A stretch of DNA of 64,000 nt, taken from contig OZ059896.1 of NCBI GenBank assembly GCA_964057225.1, forward strand, positions 22,564,501 through 22,628,500. The letters run 5' to 3'. The position numbers and the translations under genes were made by a program. Below, piece by piece: positions 23,869-38,616 of the stretch (positions within the stretch are counted from its first letter, which is position 1; every line of letters begins with the position of its first letter). Source of the DNA: Auanema rhodensis (lineage: Eukaryota; Nematoda; Chromadorea; Rhabditida; Rhabditidae). The notes beneath the pieces were generated by a model, which did not search any database, was not told the origin of the DNA, and worked only from the letters and a program-made list of their open reading frames with translations.

Positions 23869-25974
23869 ATTTTGAAATTTTTCGAAAAAATTTTTGTCAA
23901 AATGTTTTTGGAAGCAATGTTGAGTGTACATGGAAACTCAACATACACTAATGCATCATGTTTCAAACGATCATAACTAATTTTTGTATTAAGCGTTTCT
24001 CAATGTAGTATAGTGCATTCGATGCGGATTTTTAAGCTGCGTCGATCTGTGTTATCAGATTTACGCTAGCTTAAAAATGCACCGAGATATCAACTGATAT
24101 AAGTTTACACTTATAGCCTCGATTTTCACCCTGAAGAATTGATTTTTTCGTTGAATAACATTGTCCATCGTTTTTGCCTTGAAAAAAGAAATCCAAAAAC
24201 ATCTACTTTTTGCTAAATTATTTTGAAATTTTTCGAAAAAATTTTTGTCAAAATGTTTTTGGAAGCAATGTTGATTGTACATGGAAACTCAACATACACT
24301 AATGCATCATTTTTCAAACGATCATAACTAATTTTTTCATTAAGCGTTTCTCAATGTAGTATAGTGCATTCGATGCGGATTTTTAAGCTGCGTCGATCTG
24401 TGTTATCAGATTTGCGCTAGCTTAAAAATGCACCGAGATATCAACTGATATAAGTTCACACTTATATCCTCAATTTTCACCCTGAAGAATTAATTTTTTC
24501 GTAGAATAACATTGTCCATCGTCTTTGCCTTGAAAAAAGGAATCTAAAAACATCTACTTTTTGCTAAATTATTTTGAAATTTTTCGAAAAAATTTTTGTC
24601 AAAATGTTTTTGGAAGCAATGTTGAGTGTACATGGAAACTCAACATACACTAATGCATCATGTTTCAAACGATCATAACTAATTTTTGTATTAAGCGTTT
24701 CTCAATGTAGTATAGTGCATTCGATGCGGATTTTTAAGCTGCGTCGATCTGTGTTATCAGATTTGCGCTAGCTTGAAAATGCACCGAGATATCAACTGAT
24801 ATAAGTTCACACTTATATCCTCGATTTTCACCCTGGAGAATTAATTTTTTCGTTGAATAACATTGTCCATCGTCTTTGCCTTGAAAAAAGGAATCTAAAA
24901 ACATCTACTTTTTGCTAAATTATTTTGAAATTTTTCGAAAAAATTTTTGTCAAAATGTTTTTGGAAGCAATGTTGAGTGTACATGGAAACTCAACATACA
25001 CTAATGCATCATTTTTCAAACGATCATAACTAATTTTTTCATTAAGCGTTTCTCAATGTAGTATAGTGCATTCGATGCGGATTTTTAAGCTGCGTCGATC
25101 TGTGTTATCAGATTTGCGCTAGCTTAAAAATGCACTGAGATATCAACTGATATAAGTTCACACTTATATCCTCAATTTTCACCCTGAAGAATTAATTTTT
25201 TCGTAGAATAACATTGTCCATCGTCTTTGCCTTGAAAAAAGGAATCTAAAAACATCTACTTTTTGCTAAATTATTTTGAAATTTTTTGAAAAAAGTTTTG
25301 TCAAAATGTTTTTGGAAGCAATGTTGAGTGTACATGGAAACTCAACATACACTAATGCATCATTTTTCAAACGATCATAACTAATTTTTTCATTAAGCGT
25401 TTCTCAATGTAGTATAGTGCATTCGATGCGGATTTTTAAGCTGCGTCGATCTGTGTTATCAGATTTGCGCTAGCTTAAAAATGCACCGAGATATCAACTG
25501 ATATAAGTTCACACTTATATCCTCAATTTTCACCCTGAAGAATTAATTTTTTCGTAGAATAACATTGTCCATCGTCTTTGCCTTGAAAAAAGGAATCTAA
25601 AAACATCTACTTTTTGCTAAATTATTTTGAAATTTTTCGAAAAAAGTTTTGTCAAAATGTTTTTGGAAGCAATGTTGAGTGTACATGGAAACTCAACATA
25701 CACTAATGCATCATTTTTCAAACGATCATAACTAATTTTTTCATTAAGCGTTTCTCAATGTAGTATAGTGCATTCGATGCGGATTTTTAAGCTGCGTCGA
25801 TCTGTGTTATCAGATTTGCGCTAGCTTAAAAATGCACCGAGATATCAACTGATATAAGTTCACACTTATATCCTCAATTTTCACCCTGAAGAATTAATTT
25901 TTTCGTAGAATAACATTGTCCATCGTCTTTGCCTTGAAAAAAGGAATCTAAAAACATCTACTTTTTGCTAAATT
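23869..25974. repeat. Family A HOR unit, A7-containing 6-monomer variant
   Basis: Order: A1 (23869, with C298 and a private AGTTTACAC), A2 lacking G237 (24220), a hybrid starting like A1/A5 (G92, T116) and ending like A7 (G205, G266; 24571), and three A6-type monomers (24922 with GCACTGAG, 25273 with TTTTTTGAAAAAAG, 25624 with G23); 2106 bp. Confidence 0.8.
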
Positions 25975-28080
25975 ATTTTGAAATTTTTCGAAAAAATTTT
26001 TGTCAAAATGTTTTTGGAAGCAATGTTGAGTGTACATGGAAACTCAACATACACTAATGCATCATGTTTCAAACGATCATAACTAATTTTTGTATTAAGC
26101 GTTTCTCAATGTAGTATAGTGCATTCGATGCGGATTTTTAAGCTGCGTCGATCTGTGTTATCAGATTTACGCTAGCTTAAAAATGCACCGAGATATCAAC
26201 TGATATAAGTTCACACTTATAGCCTCGATTTTCACCCTGAAGAATTGATTTTTTCGTTGAATAACATTGTCAATCGTTTTTGCCTTGAAAAAAGAAATCC
26301 AAAAACATCTACTTTTTGCTAAATTATTTTGAAATTTTTCGAAAAAATTTTTGTCAAAATGTTTTTGGAAGCAATGTTGATTGTACATGGAAACTCAACA
26401 TACACTAATGCATCATTTTTCAAACGATCATAACTAATTTTTTCATTAAGCGTTTCTCAATGTAGTATAGTGCATTCGATGCGGATTTTTAAGCTGCGTC
26501 GATCTGTGTTATCAGATTTGCGCTAGCTTAAAAATGCACCGAGATATCAACTGATATAAGTGCACACTTATATCCTCAATTTTCACCCTGAAGAATTAAT
26601 TTTTTCGTAGAATAACATTGTCCATCGTCTTTGCCTTGAAAAAAGAAATCTAAAAACATCTACTTTTTGCTAAATTATCTTGGAATTTTTCGAAAAAATT
26701 TTTGTCAAAATGTTTTTGGAAGCAATGTTGAGTGTACATGGAAACTCAACATACACTAATGCATCATTTTTCAAACGATCATAACTAATTTCTGTATTAA
26801 GCGTTTCTCAATGTAGTATAGTGCATTCGATGCGGATTTTTAAGCTGCGTCGATCTGTGTTATCAGATTTGCGCTAGCTTGAAAATGCACCGAGATATCA
26901 ACTGATATAAGTTCACACTTATATCCTCGATTTTCACCCTGGAGAATTAATTTTTTCGTTGAATAACATTGTCCATCGTCTTTGCCTTGAAAAAAGGAAT
27001 CTAAAAACATCTACTTTTTGCTAAATTATTTTGAAATTTTTCGAAAAAATTTTTGTCAAAATGTTTTTGGAAGCAATGTTGAGTGTACATGGAAACTCAA
27101 CATACACTAATGCATCATTTTTCAAACGATCATAACTAATTTTTTCATTAAGCGTTTCTCAATGTAGTATAGTGCATTCGATGCGGATTTTTAAGCTGCG
27201 TCGATCTGTGTTATCAGATTTGCGCTAGCTTAAAAATGCACTGAGATATCAACTGATATAAGTTCACACTTATATCCTCAATTTTCACCCTGAAGAATTA
27301 ATTTTTTCGTAGAATAACATTGTCCATCGTCTTTGCCTTGAAAAAAGGAATCTAAAAACATCTACTTTTTGCTAAATTATTTTGAAATTTTTTGAAAAAA
27401 GTTTTGTCAAAATGTTTTTGGAAGCAATGTTGAGTGTACATGGAAACTCAACATACACTAATGCATCATTTTTCAAACGATCATAACTAATTTTTTCATT
27501 AAGCGTTTCTCAATGTAGTATAGTGCATTCGATGCGGATTTTTAAGCTGCGTCGATCTGTGTTATCAGATTTGCGCTAGCTTAAAAATGCACCGAGATAT
27601 CAACTGATATAAGTTCACACTTATATCCTCAATTTTCACCCTGAAGAATTAATTTTTTCGTAGAATAACATTGTCCATCGTCTTTGCCTTGAAAAAAGGA
27701 ATCTAAAAACATCTACTTTTTGCTAAATTATTTTGAAATTTTTCGAAAAAAGTTTTGTCAAAATGTTTTTGGAAGCAATGTTGAGTGTACATGGAAACTC
27801 AACATACACTAATGCATCATTTTTCAAACGATCATAACTAATTTTTTCATTAAGCGTTTCTCAATGTAGTATAGTGCATTCGATGCGGATTTTTAAGCTG
27901 CGTCGATCTGTGTTATCAGATTTGCGCTAGCTTAAAAATGCACCGAGATATCAACTGATATAAGTTCACACTTATATCCTCAATTTTCACCCTGAAGAAT
28001 TAATTTTTTCGTAGAATAACATTGTCCATCGTCTTTGCCTTGAAAAAAGGAATCTAAAAACATCTACTTTTTGCTAAATT
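25975..28080. repeat. Family A HOR unit, A1-A2-A7-A6-A6-A6
   Basis: Monomers start at 25975, 26326, 26677 (A7: ATCTTGGAA, G205, CTGGAG), 27028 (GCACTGAG), 27379 (TTTTTTGAAAAAAG) and 27730; 2106 bp. The unit recurs at 30540-32645 with the same rare variants. Confidence 0.84.
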
Positions 28081-30539
28081 ATTTTGAAATTTTTCGAAAA
28101 AATTTTTGTCAAAATGTTTTTGGAAGCAATGTTGAGTGTACATGGAAACTCAACATACACTAATGCATCATGTTTCAAACGATCATAACTAATTTTTGTA
28201 TTAAGCGTTTCTCAATGTAGTATAGTGCATTCGATGCGGATTTTTAAGCTGCGTCGATCTGTGTTATCAGATTTACGCTAGCTTAAAAATGCACCGAGAT
28301 ATCAACTGATATAAGTTCACACTTATAGCCTCGATTTTCACCCTGAAGAATTGATTTTTTCGTTGAATAACATTGTCAATCGTTTTTGCCTTGAAAAAAG
28401 AAATCCAAAAACATCTACTTTTTGCTAAATTATTTTGAAATTTTTCGAAAAAATTTTTGTCAAAATGTTTTTGGAAGCAATGTTGATTGTACATGGAAAC
28501 TCAACATACACTAATGCATCATTTTTCAAACGATCATAACTAATTTTTTCATTAAGCGTTTCTCAATGTAGTATAGTGCATTCGATGCGGATTTTTAAGC
28601 TGCGTCGATCTGTGTTATCAGATTTGCGCTAGCTTAAAAATGCACCGAGATATCAACTGATATAAGTGCACACTTATATCCTCAATTTTCACCCTGAAGA
28701 ATTAATTTTTTCGTAGAATAACATTGTCCATCGTCTTTGCCTTGAAAAAAGGAATCTAAAAACATCTACTTTTTGCTAAATTATCTTGAAATTTTTCGAA
28801 AAAATTTTTGTCAAAATGTTTTTGGAAGCAATGTTGAGTGTACATGGAAACTCAACATACACTAATGCATCATTTTTCAAACGATCATAACTAATTTCTG
28901 TATTAAGCGTTTCTCAATGTAGTATAGTGCATTCGATGCGGATTTTTAAGCTGCGTCGATCTGTGTTATCAGATTTGCGCTATCTTAAAAATGCACCGAG
29001 ATATCAATTGATATAAGTTCACACTTATATCCTCGATTTTCACCCTGAAGAATTAATTTTTTCGTTGAATAACTTTGTCCATCGTCTTTGCTTTGAAAAA
29101 AGGAATCTAAAAACATCTACTTTTTGCTAAATTATTTTGAAATTTTTCGAAAAAATTTTTGTCAAAATGTTTTTGGAAGCAATGTTGAGTGTACATGGAA
29201 ACTCAACATACACTAATGCATCATTTTTCAAACGATCATAACTAATTTCTGTATTAAGCGTTTCTCAATGTAGTATAGTGCATTCGATGCGGATTTTTGA
29301 GCTGCGTCGATCTGTGTTATCAGATTTGCGCTAGCTTAAAAATGCACCGAGATATCAACTGATATAAGTTCACACTTATATCCTCGATTTTCACCCTGAA
29401 GAATTAATTTTTTCGTTGAATAACATTGTCCATCGTCTTTGCCTTAAAAAAAAGGAATCTAAAAACATCTACTTTTTGCTAAATTATTCTGAAATTTTTC
29501 GAAAAAATTTTTGTCAAAATGTTTTTGGAAGCAATGTTGAGTGTACATGGAAACTCAACATACACTAATGCATCATGTTTCAAACGATCATAACTAATTT
29601 TTGTATTAAGCGTTTCTCAATGTAGTATAGTGCATTCGATGCGGATTTTTAAGCTGCGTCGATCTGTGTTATCAGATTTACGCTAGCTTAAAAATGCACC
29701 GAGATATCAACTGATATAAGTTCACACTTATATCCTCAATTTTCACCCTGAAGAATTAATTTTTTCGTAGAATAACATTGTCCATCGTCTTTGCCTTAAA
29801 AAAAAGGAATCTAAAAACATCTACTTTTTGCTAAATTATTCTGAAATTTTTCGAAAAAATTTTTGTCAAAATGTTTTTGGAAGCAATGTTGAGTGTACAT
29901 GGAAACTCAACATACACTAATGCATCATGTTTCAAACGATCATAACTAATTTTTGTATTAAGCGTTTCTCAATGTAGTATAGTGCATTCGATGCGGATTT
30001 TTAAGCTGCGTCGATCTGTGTTATCAGATTTACGCTAGCTTAAAAATGCACCGAGATATCAACTGATATAAGTTCACACTTATATCCTCAATTTTCACCC
30101 TGAAGAATTAATTTTTTCGTAGAATAACATTGTCCATCGTCTTTGCCTTGAAAAAAGGAATCTAAAAACATCTACTTTTTGCTAAATTATTTTGAAATTT
30201 TTCGAAAAAAGTTTTGTCAAAATGTTTTTGGAAGCAATGTTGAGTGTACATGGAAACTCAACATACACTAATGCATCATTTTTCAAACGATCATAACTAA
30301 TTTTTTCATTAAGCGTTTCTCAATGTAGTATAGTGCATTCGATGCGGATTTTTAAGCTGCGTCGATCTGTGTTATCAGATTTGCGCTAGCTTAAAAATGC
30401 ACCGAGATATCAACTGATATAAGTTCACACTTATATCCTCAATTTTCACCCTGAAGAATTAATTTTTTCGTAGAATAACATTGTCCATCGTCTTTGCCTT
30501 GAAAAAAGGAATCTAAAAACATCTACTTTTTGCTAAATT
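28081..30539. repeat. Family A HOR unit, 7-monomer variant
   Basis: Order: A1 (28081), A2 (28432), A3 (28783), A4 with TTTTTGAGCTG (29134, 352 bp), A5 ending in an 8-A run like A4 (29486, 352 bp), A5 (29838), A6 (30189); 2459 bp. The first A5 is an A5/A4 hybrid, which fits an extra monomer gained by unequal exchange. Confidence 0.83.
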
Positions 30540-32645
30540 ATTTTGAAATTTTTCGAAAAAATTTTTGTCAAAATGTTTTTGGAAGCAATGTTGAGTGTAC
30601 ATGGAAACTCAACATACACTAATGCATCATGTTTCAAACGATCATAACTAATTTTTGTATTAAGCGTTTCTCAATGTAGTATAGTGCATTCGATGCGGAT
30701 TTTTAAGCTGCGTCGATCTGTGTTATCAGATTTACGCTAGCTTAAAAATGCACCGAGATATCAACTGATATAAGTTCACACTTATAGCCTCGATTTTCAC
30801 CCTGAAGAATTGATTTTTTCGTTGAATAACATTGTCAATCGTTTTTGCCTTGAAAAAAGAAATCCAAAAACATCTACTTTTTGCTAAATTATTTTGAAAT
30901 TTTTCGAAAAAATTTTTGTCAAAATGTTTTTGGAAGCAATGTTGATTGTACATGGAAACTCAACATACACTAATGCATCATTTTTCAAACGATCATAACT
31001 AATTTTTTCATTAAGCGTTTCTCAATGTAGTATAGTGCATTCGATGCGGATTTTTAAGCTGCGTCGATCTGTGTTATCAGATTTGCGCTAGCTTAAAAAT
31101 GCACCGAGATATCAACTGATATAAGTGCACACTTATATCCTCAATTTTCACCCTGAAGAATTAATTTTTTCGTAGAATAACATTGTCCATCGTCTTTGCC
31201 TTGAAAAAAGAAATCTAAAAACATCTACTTTTTGCTAAATTATCTTGGAATTTTTCGAAAAAATTTTTGTCAAAATGTTTTTGGAAGCAATGTTGAGTGT
31301 ACATGGAAACTCAACATACACTAATGCATCATTTTTCAAACGATCATAACTAATTTCTGTATTAAGCGTTTCTCAATGTAGTATAGTGCATTCGATGCGG
31401 ATTTTTAAGCTGCGTCGATCTGTGTTATCAGATTTGCGCTAGCTTGAAAATGCACCGAGATATCAACTGATATAAGTTCACACTTATATCCTCGATTTTC
31501 ACCCTGGAGAATTAATTTTTTCGTTGAATAACATTGTCCATCGTCTTTGCCTTGAAAAAAGGAATCTAAAAACATCTACTTTTTGCTAAATTATTTTGAA
31601 ATTTTTCGAAAAAATTTTTGTCAAAATGTTTTTGGAAGCAATGTTGAGTGTACATGGAAACTCAACATACACTAATGCATCATTTTTCAAACGATCATAA
31701 CTAATTTTTTCATTAAGCGTTTCTCAATGTAGTATAGTGCATTCGATGCGGATTTTTAAGCTGCGTCGATCTGTGTTATCAGATTTGCGCTAGCTTAAAA
31801 ATGCACTGAGATATCAACTGATATAAGTTCACACTTATATCCTCAATTTTCACCCTGAAGAATTAATTTTTTCGTAGAATAACATTGTCCATCGTCTTTG
31901 CCTTGAAAAAAGGAATCTAAAAACATCTACTTTTTGCTAAATTATTTTGAAATTTTTTGAAAAAAGTTTTGTCAAAATGTTTTTGGAAGCAATGTTGAGT
32001 GTACATGGAAACTCAACATACACTAATGCATCATTTTTCAAACGATCATAACTAATTTTTTCATTAAGCGTTTCTCAATGTAGTATAGTGCATTCGATGC
32101 GGATTTTTAAGCTGCGTCGATCTGTGTTATCAGATTTGCGCTAGCTTAAAAATGCACCGAGATATCAACTGATATAAGTTCACACTTATATCCTCAATTT
32201 TCACCCTGAAGAATTAATTTTTTCGTAGAATAACATTGTCCATCGTCTTTGCCTTGAAAAAAGGAATCTAAAAACATCTACTTTTTGCTAAATTATTTTG
32301 AAATTTTTCGAAAAAAGTTTTGTCAAAATGTTTTTGGAAGCAATGTTGAGTGTACATGGAAACTCAACATACACTAATGCATCATTTTTCAAACGATCAT
32401 AACTAATTTTTTCATTAAGCGTTTCTCAATGTAGTATAGTGCATTCGATGCGGATTTTTAAGCTGCGTCGATCTGTGTTATCAGATTTGCGCTAGCTTAA
32501 AAATGCACCGAGATATCAACTGATATAAGTTCACACTTATATCCTCAATTTTCACCCTGAAGAATTAATTTTTTCGTAGAATAACATTGTCCATCGTCTT
32601 TGCCTTGAAAAAAGGAATCTAAAAACATCTACTTTTTGCTAAATT
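30540..32645. repeat. Family A HOR unit, second A1-A2-A7-A6-A6-A6
   Basis: Monomers start at 30540, 30891, 31242, 31593, 31944 and 32295. It matches 25975-28080 at an offset of 4565 bp, including A321 in A2, ATCTTGGAA, CTGGAG, GCACTGAG and TTTTTTGAAAAAAG. Confidence 0.84.
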
Positions 32646-35600
32646 ATTTTGAAATTTTTCGAAAAAATTTTTGTCAAAATGTTTTTGGAAGCAATGTTGA
32701 GTGTACATGGAAACTCAACATACACTAATGCATCATGTTTCAAACGATCATAACTAATTTTTGTATTAAGCGTTTCTCAATGTAGTATAGTGCATTCGAT
32801 GCGGATTTTTAAGCTGCGTCGATCTGTGTTATCAGATTTACGCTAGCTTAAAAATGCACCGAGATATCAACTGATATAAGTTCACACTTATAGCCTCGAT
32901 TTTCACCCTGAAGAATTGATTTTTTCGTTGAATAACATTGTCAATCGTTTTTGCCTTGAAAAAAGAAATCCAAAAACATCTACTTTTTGCTAAATTATTT
33001 TGAAATTTTTCGAAAAAATTTTTGTCAAAATGTTTTTGGAAGCAATGTTGATTGTACATGGAAACTCAACATACACTAATGCATCATTTTTCAAACGATC
33101 ATAACTAATTTTTTCATTAAGCGTTTCTCAATGTAGTATAGTGCATTCGATGCGGATTTTTAAGCTGCGTCGATCTGTGTTATCAGATTTGCGCTAGCTT
33201 AAAAATGCACCGAGATATCAACTGATATAAGTGCACACTTATATCCTCAATTTTCACCCTGAAGAATTAATTTTTTCGTAGAATAACATTGTCCATCGTC
33301 TTTGCCTTGAAAAAAGGAATCTAAAAACATCTACTTTTTGCTAAATTATCTTGAAATTTTTCGAAAAAATTTTTGTCAAAATGTTTTTGGAAGCAATGTT
33401 GAGTGTACATGGAAACTCAACATACACTAATGCATCATTTTTCAAACGATCATAACTAATTTCTGTATTAAGCGTTTCTCAATGTAGTATAGTGCATTCG
33501 ATGCGGATTTTTAAGCTGCGTCGATCTGTGTTATCAGATTTGCGCTATCTTAAAAATGCACCGAGATATCAATTGATATAAGTTCACACTTATATCCTCG
33601 ATTTTCACCCTGAAGAATTAATTTTTTCGTTGAATAACTTTGTCCATCGTCTTTGCTTTGAAAAAAGGAATCTAAAAACATCTACTTTTTGCTAAATTAT
33701 TTTGAAATTTTTCGAAAAAATTTTTGTCAAAATGTTTTTGGAAGCAATGTTGAGTGTACATGGAAACTCAACATACACTAATGCATCATTTTTCAAACGA
33801 TCATAACTAATTTCTGTATTAAGCGTTTCTCAATGTAGTATAGTGCATTCGATGCGGATTTTTGAGCTGCGTCGATCTGTGTTATCAGATTTGCGCTAGC
33901 TTAAAAATGCACCGAGATATCAACTGATATAAGTTCACACTTATATCCTCGATTTTCACCCTGAAGAATTAATTTTTTCGTTGAATAACATTGTCCATCG
34001 TCTTTGCCTTAAAAAAAAGGAATCTAAAAACATCTACTTTTTGCTAAATTATTCTGAAATTTTTCGAAAAAATTTTTGTCAAAATGTTTTTGGAAGCAAT
34101 GTTGAGTGTACATGGAAACTCAACATACACTAATGCATCATGTTTCAAACGATCATAACTAATTTTTGTATTAAGCGTTTCTCAATGTAGTATAGTGCAT
34201 TCGATGCGGATTTTTAAGCTGCGTCGATCTGTGTTATCAGATTTACGCTAGCTTAAAAATGCACCGAGATATCAACTGATATAAGTTCACACTTATATCC
34301 TCAATTTTCACCCTGAAGAATTAATTTTTTCGTAGAATAACATTGTCCATCGTCTTTGCCTTGAAAAAAGGAATCTAAAAACATCTACTTTTTGCTAAAT
34401 TATCTTGAAATTTTTCGAAAAAATTTTTGTCAAAATGTTTTTGGAAGCAATGTTGAGTGTACATGGAAACTCAACATACACTAATGCATCATTTTTCAAA
34501 CGATCATAACTAATTTCTGTATTAAGCGTTTCTCAATGTAGTATAGTGCATTCGATGCGGATTTTTAAGCTGCGTCGATCTGTGTTATCAGATTTGCGCT
34601 ATCTTAAAAATGCACCGAGATATCAATTGATATAAGTTCACACTTATATCCTCGATTTTCACCCTGAAGAATTAATTTTTTCGTTGAATAACTTTGTCCA
34701 TCGTCTTTGCTTTGAAAAAAGGAATCTAAAAACATCTACTTTTTGCTAAATTATTTTGAAATTTTTCGAAAAAATTTTTGTCAAAATGTTTTTGGAAGCA
34801 ATGTTGAGTGTACATGGAAACTCAACATACACTAATGCATCATTTTTCAAACGATCATAACTAATTTCTGTATTAAGCGTTTCTCAATGTAGTATAGTGC
34901 ATTCGATGCGGATTTTTAAGCTGCGTCGATCTGTGTTATCAGATTTGCGCTAGCTTAAAAATGCACCGAGATATCAACTGATATAAGTTCACACTTATAT
35001 CCTCGATTTTCACCCTGAAGAATTAATTTTTTCGTTGAATAACATTGTCCATCGTCTTTGCCTTAAAAAAAAGGAATCTAAAAACATCTACTTTTTGCTA
35101 AATTATTCTGAAATTTTTCGAAAAAATTTTTGTCAAAATGTTTTTGGAAGCAATGTTGAGTGTACATGGAAACTCAACATACACTAATGCATCATGTTTC
35201 AAACGATCATAACTAATTTTTGTATTAAGCGTTTCTCAATGTAGTATAGTGCATTCGATGCGGATTTTTAAGCTGCGTCGATCTGTGTTATCAGATTTAC
35301 GCTAGCTTAAAAATGCACCGAGATATCAACTGATATAAGTTCACACTTATATCCTCAATTTTCACCCTGAAGAATTAATTTTTTCGTAGAATAACATTGT
35401 CCATCGTCTTTGCCTTGAAAAAAGGAATCTAAAAACATCTACTTTTTGCTAAATTATTTTGAAATTTTTCGAAAAAAGTTTTGTCAAAATGTTTTTGGAA
35501 GCAATGTTGAGTGTACATGGAAACTCAACATACACTAATGCATCATTTTTCAAACGATCATAACTAATTTTTTCATTAAGCGTTTCTCAATGTAGTATAG

Positions 35601-35806
35601 TGCATTCGATGCGGATTTTTAAGCTGCGTCGATCTGTGTTATCAGATTTGCGCTAGCTTAAAAATGCACCGAGATATCAACTGATATAAGTTCACACTTA
35701 TATCCTCAATTTTCACCCTGAAGAATTAATTTTTTCGTAGAATAACATTGTCCATCGTCTTTGCCTTGAAAAAAGGAATCTAAAAACATCTACTTTTTGC
35801 TAAATT
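32646..35806. repeat. Family A HOR unit, 9-monomer variant
   Basis: Order: A1 (32646), A2 (32997), A3 (33348), A4 (33699), A5 (34051), A3 (34402), A4 (34753), A5 (35105), A6 (35456); 3161 bp. It equals the canonical unit with the A3-A4-A5 trio duplicated. Only the first A4 has TTTTTGAGCTG. Confidence 0.85.
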
Positions 35807-38616
35807 ATTTTGAAATTTTTCGAAAAAATTTTTGTCAAAATGTTTTTGGAAGCAATGTTGAGTGTACATGGAAACTCAACATACACTAATGCATCATGTT
35901 TCAAACGATCATAACTAATTTTTGTATTAAGCGTTTCTCAATGTAGTATAGTGCATTCGATGCGGATTTTTAAGCTGCGTCGATCTGTGTTATCAGATTT
36001 ACGCTAGCTTAAAAATGCACCGAGATATCAACTGATATAAGTTCACACTTATAGCCTCGATTTTCACCCTGAAGAATTGATTTTTTCGTTGAATAACATT
36101 GTCAATCGTTTTTGCCTTGAAAAAAGAAATCCAAAAACATCTACTTTTTGCTAAATTATTTTGAAATTTTTCGAAAAAATTTTTGTCAAAATGTTTTTGG
36201 AAGCAATGTTGATTGTACATGGAAACTCAACATACACTAATGCATCATTTTTCAAACGATCATAACTAATTTTTTCATTAAGCGTTTCTCAATGTAGTAT
36301 AGTGCATTCGATGCGGATTTTTAAGCTGCGTCGATCTGTGTTATCAGATTTGCGCTATCTTAAAAATGCACCGAGATATCAATTGATATAAGTTCACACT
36401 TATATCCTCGATTTTCACCCTGAAGAATTAATTTTTTCGTTGAATAACTTTGTCCATCGTCTTTGCTTTGAAAAAAGGAATCTAAAAACATCTACTTTTT
36501 GCTAAATTATTTTGAAATTTTTCGAAAAAATTTTTGTCAAAATGTTTTTGGAAGCAATGTTGAGTGTACATGGAAACTCAACATACACTAATGCATCATT
36601 TTTCAAACGATCATAACTAATTTCTGTATTAAGCGTTTCTCAATGTAGTATAGTGCATTCGATGCGGATTTTTGAGCTGCGTCGATCTGTGTTATCAGAT
36701 TTGCGCTAGCTTAAAAATGCACCGAGATATCAACTGATATAAGTTCACACTTATATCCTCGATTTTCACCCTGAAGAATTAATTTTTTCGTTGAATAACA
36801 TTGTCCATCGTCTTTGCCTTAAAAAAAAGGAATCTAAAAACATCTACTTTTTGCTAAATTATTCTGAAATTTTTCGAAAAAATTTTTGTCAAAATGTTTT
36901 TGGAAGCAATGTTGAGTGTACATGGAAACTCAACATACACTAATGCATCATGTTTCAAACGATCATAACTAATTTTTGTATTAAGCGTTTCTCAATGTAG
37001 TATAGTGCATTCGATGCGGATTTTTAAGCTGCGTCGATCTGTGTTATCAGATTTACGCTAGCTTAAAAATGCACCGAGATATCAACTGATATAAGTTCAC
37101 ACTTATATCCTCAATTTTCACCCTGAAGAATTAATTTTTTCGTAGAATAACATTGTCCATCGTCTTTGCCTTGAAAAAAGGAATCTAAAAACATCTACTT
37201 TTTGCTAAATTATCTTGAAATTTTTCGAAAAAATTTTTGTCAAAATGTTTTTGGAAGCAATGTTGAGTGTACATGGAAACTCAACATACACTAATGCATC
37301 ATTTTTCAAACGATCATAACTAATTTCTGTATTAAGCGTTTCTCAATGTAGTATAGTGCATTCGATGCGGATTTTTAAGCTGCGTCGATCTGTGTTATCA
37401 GATTTGCGCTATCTTAAAAATGCACCGAGATATCAATTGATATAAGTTCACACTTATATCCTCGATTTTCACCCTGAAGAATTAATTTTTTCGTTGAATA
37501 ACTTTGTCCATCGTCTTTGCTTTGAAAAAAGGAATCTAAAAACATCTACTTTTTGCTAAATTATTTTGAAATTTTTCGAAAAAATTTTTGTCAAAATGTT
37601 TTTGGAAGCAATGTTGAGTGTACATGGAAACTCAACATACACTAATGCATCATTTTTCAAACGATCATAACTAATTTCTGTATTAAGCGTTTCTCAATGT
37701 AGTATAGTGCATTCGATGCGGATTTTTAAGCTGCGTCGATCTGTGTTATCAGATTTGCGCTAGCTTAAAAATGCACCGAGATATCAACTGATATAAGTTC
37801 ACACTTATATCCTCGATTTTCACCCTGAAGAATTAATTTTTTCGTTGAATAACATTGTCCATCGTCTTTGCCTTAAAAAAAAGGAATCTAAAAACATCTA
37901 CTTTTTGCTAAATTATTCTGAAATTTTTCGAAAAAATTTTTGTCAAAATGTTTTTGGAAGCAATGTTGAGTGTACATGGAAACTCAACATACACTAATGC
38001 ATCATGTTTCAAACGATCATAACTAATTTTTGTATTAAGCGTTTCTCAATGTAGTATAGTGCATTCGATGCGGATTTTTAAGCTGCGTCGATCTGTGTTA
38101 TCAGATTTACGCTAGCTTAAAAATGCACCGAGATATCAACTGATATAAGTTCACACTTATATCCTCAATTTTCACCCTGAAGAATTAATTTTTTCGTAGA
38201 ATAACATTGTCCATCGTCTTTGCCTTGAAAAAAGGAATCTAAAAACATCTACTTTTTGCTAAATTATTTTGAAATTTTTCGAAAAAAGTTTTGTCAAAAT
38301 GTTTTTGGAAGCAATGTTGAGTGTACATGGAAACTCAACATACACTAATGCATCATTTTTCAAACGATCATAACTAATTTTTTCATTAAGCGTTTCTCAA
38401 TGTAGTATAGTGCATTCGATGCGGATTTTTAAGCTGCGTCGATCTGTGTTATCAGATTTGCGCTAGCTTAAAAATGCACCGAGATATCAACTGATATAAG
38501 TTCACACTTATATCCTCAATTTTCACCCTGAAGAATTAATTTTTTCGTAGAATAACATTGTCCATCGTCTTTGCCTTGAAAAAAGGAATCTAAAAACATC
38601 TACTTTTTGCTAAATT
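35807..38616. repeat. Family A HOR unit, 8-monomer variant
   Basis: Order: A1 (35807), A2/A3 hybrid (36158), A4 (36509), A5 (36861), A3 (37212), A4 (37563), A5 (37915), A6 (38266); 2810 bp. It is the 9-monomer unit with A2 and A3 fused into one monomer; the switch lies between about 36276 and 36357. Confidence 0.85.
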
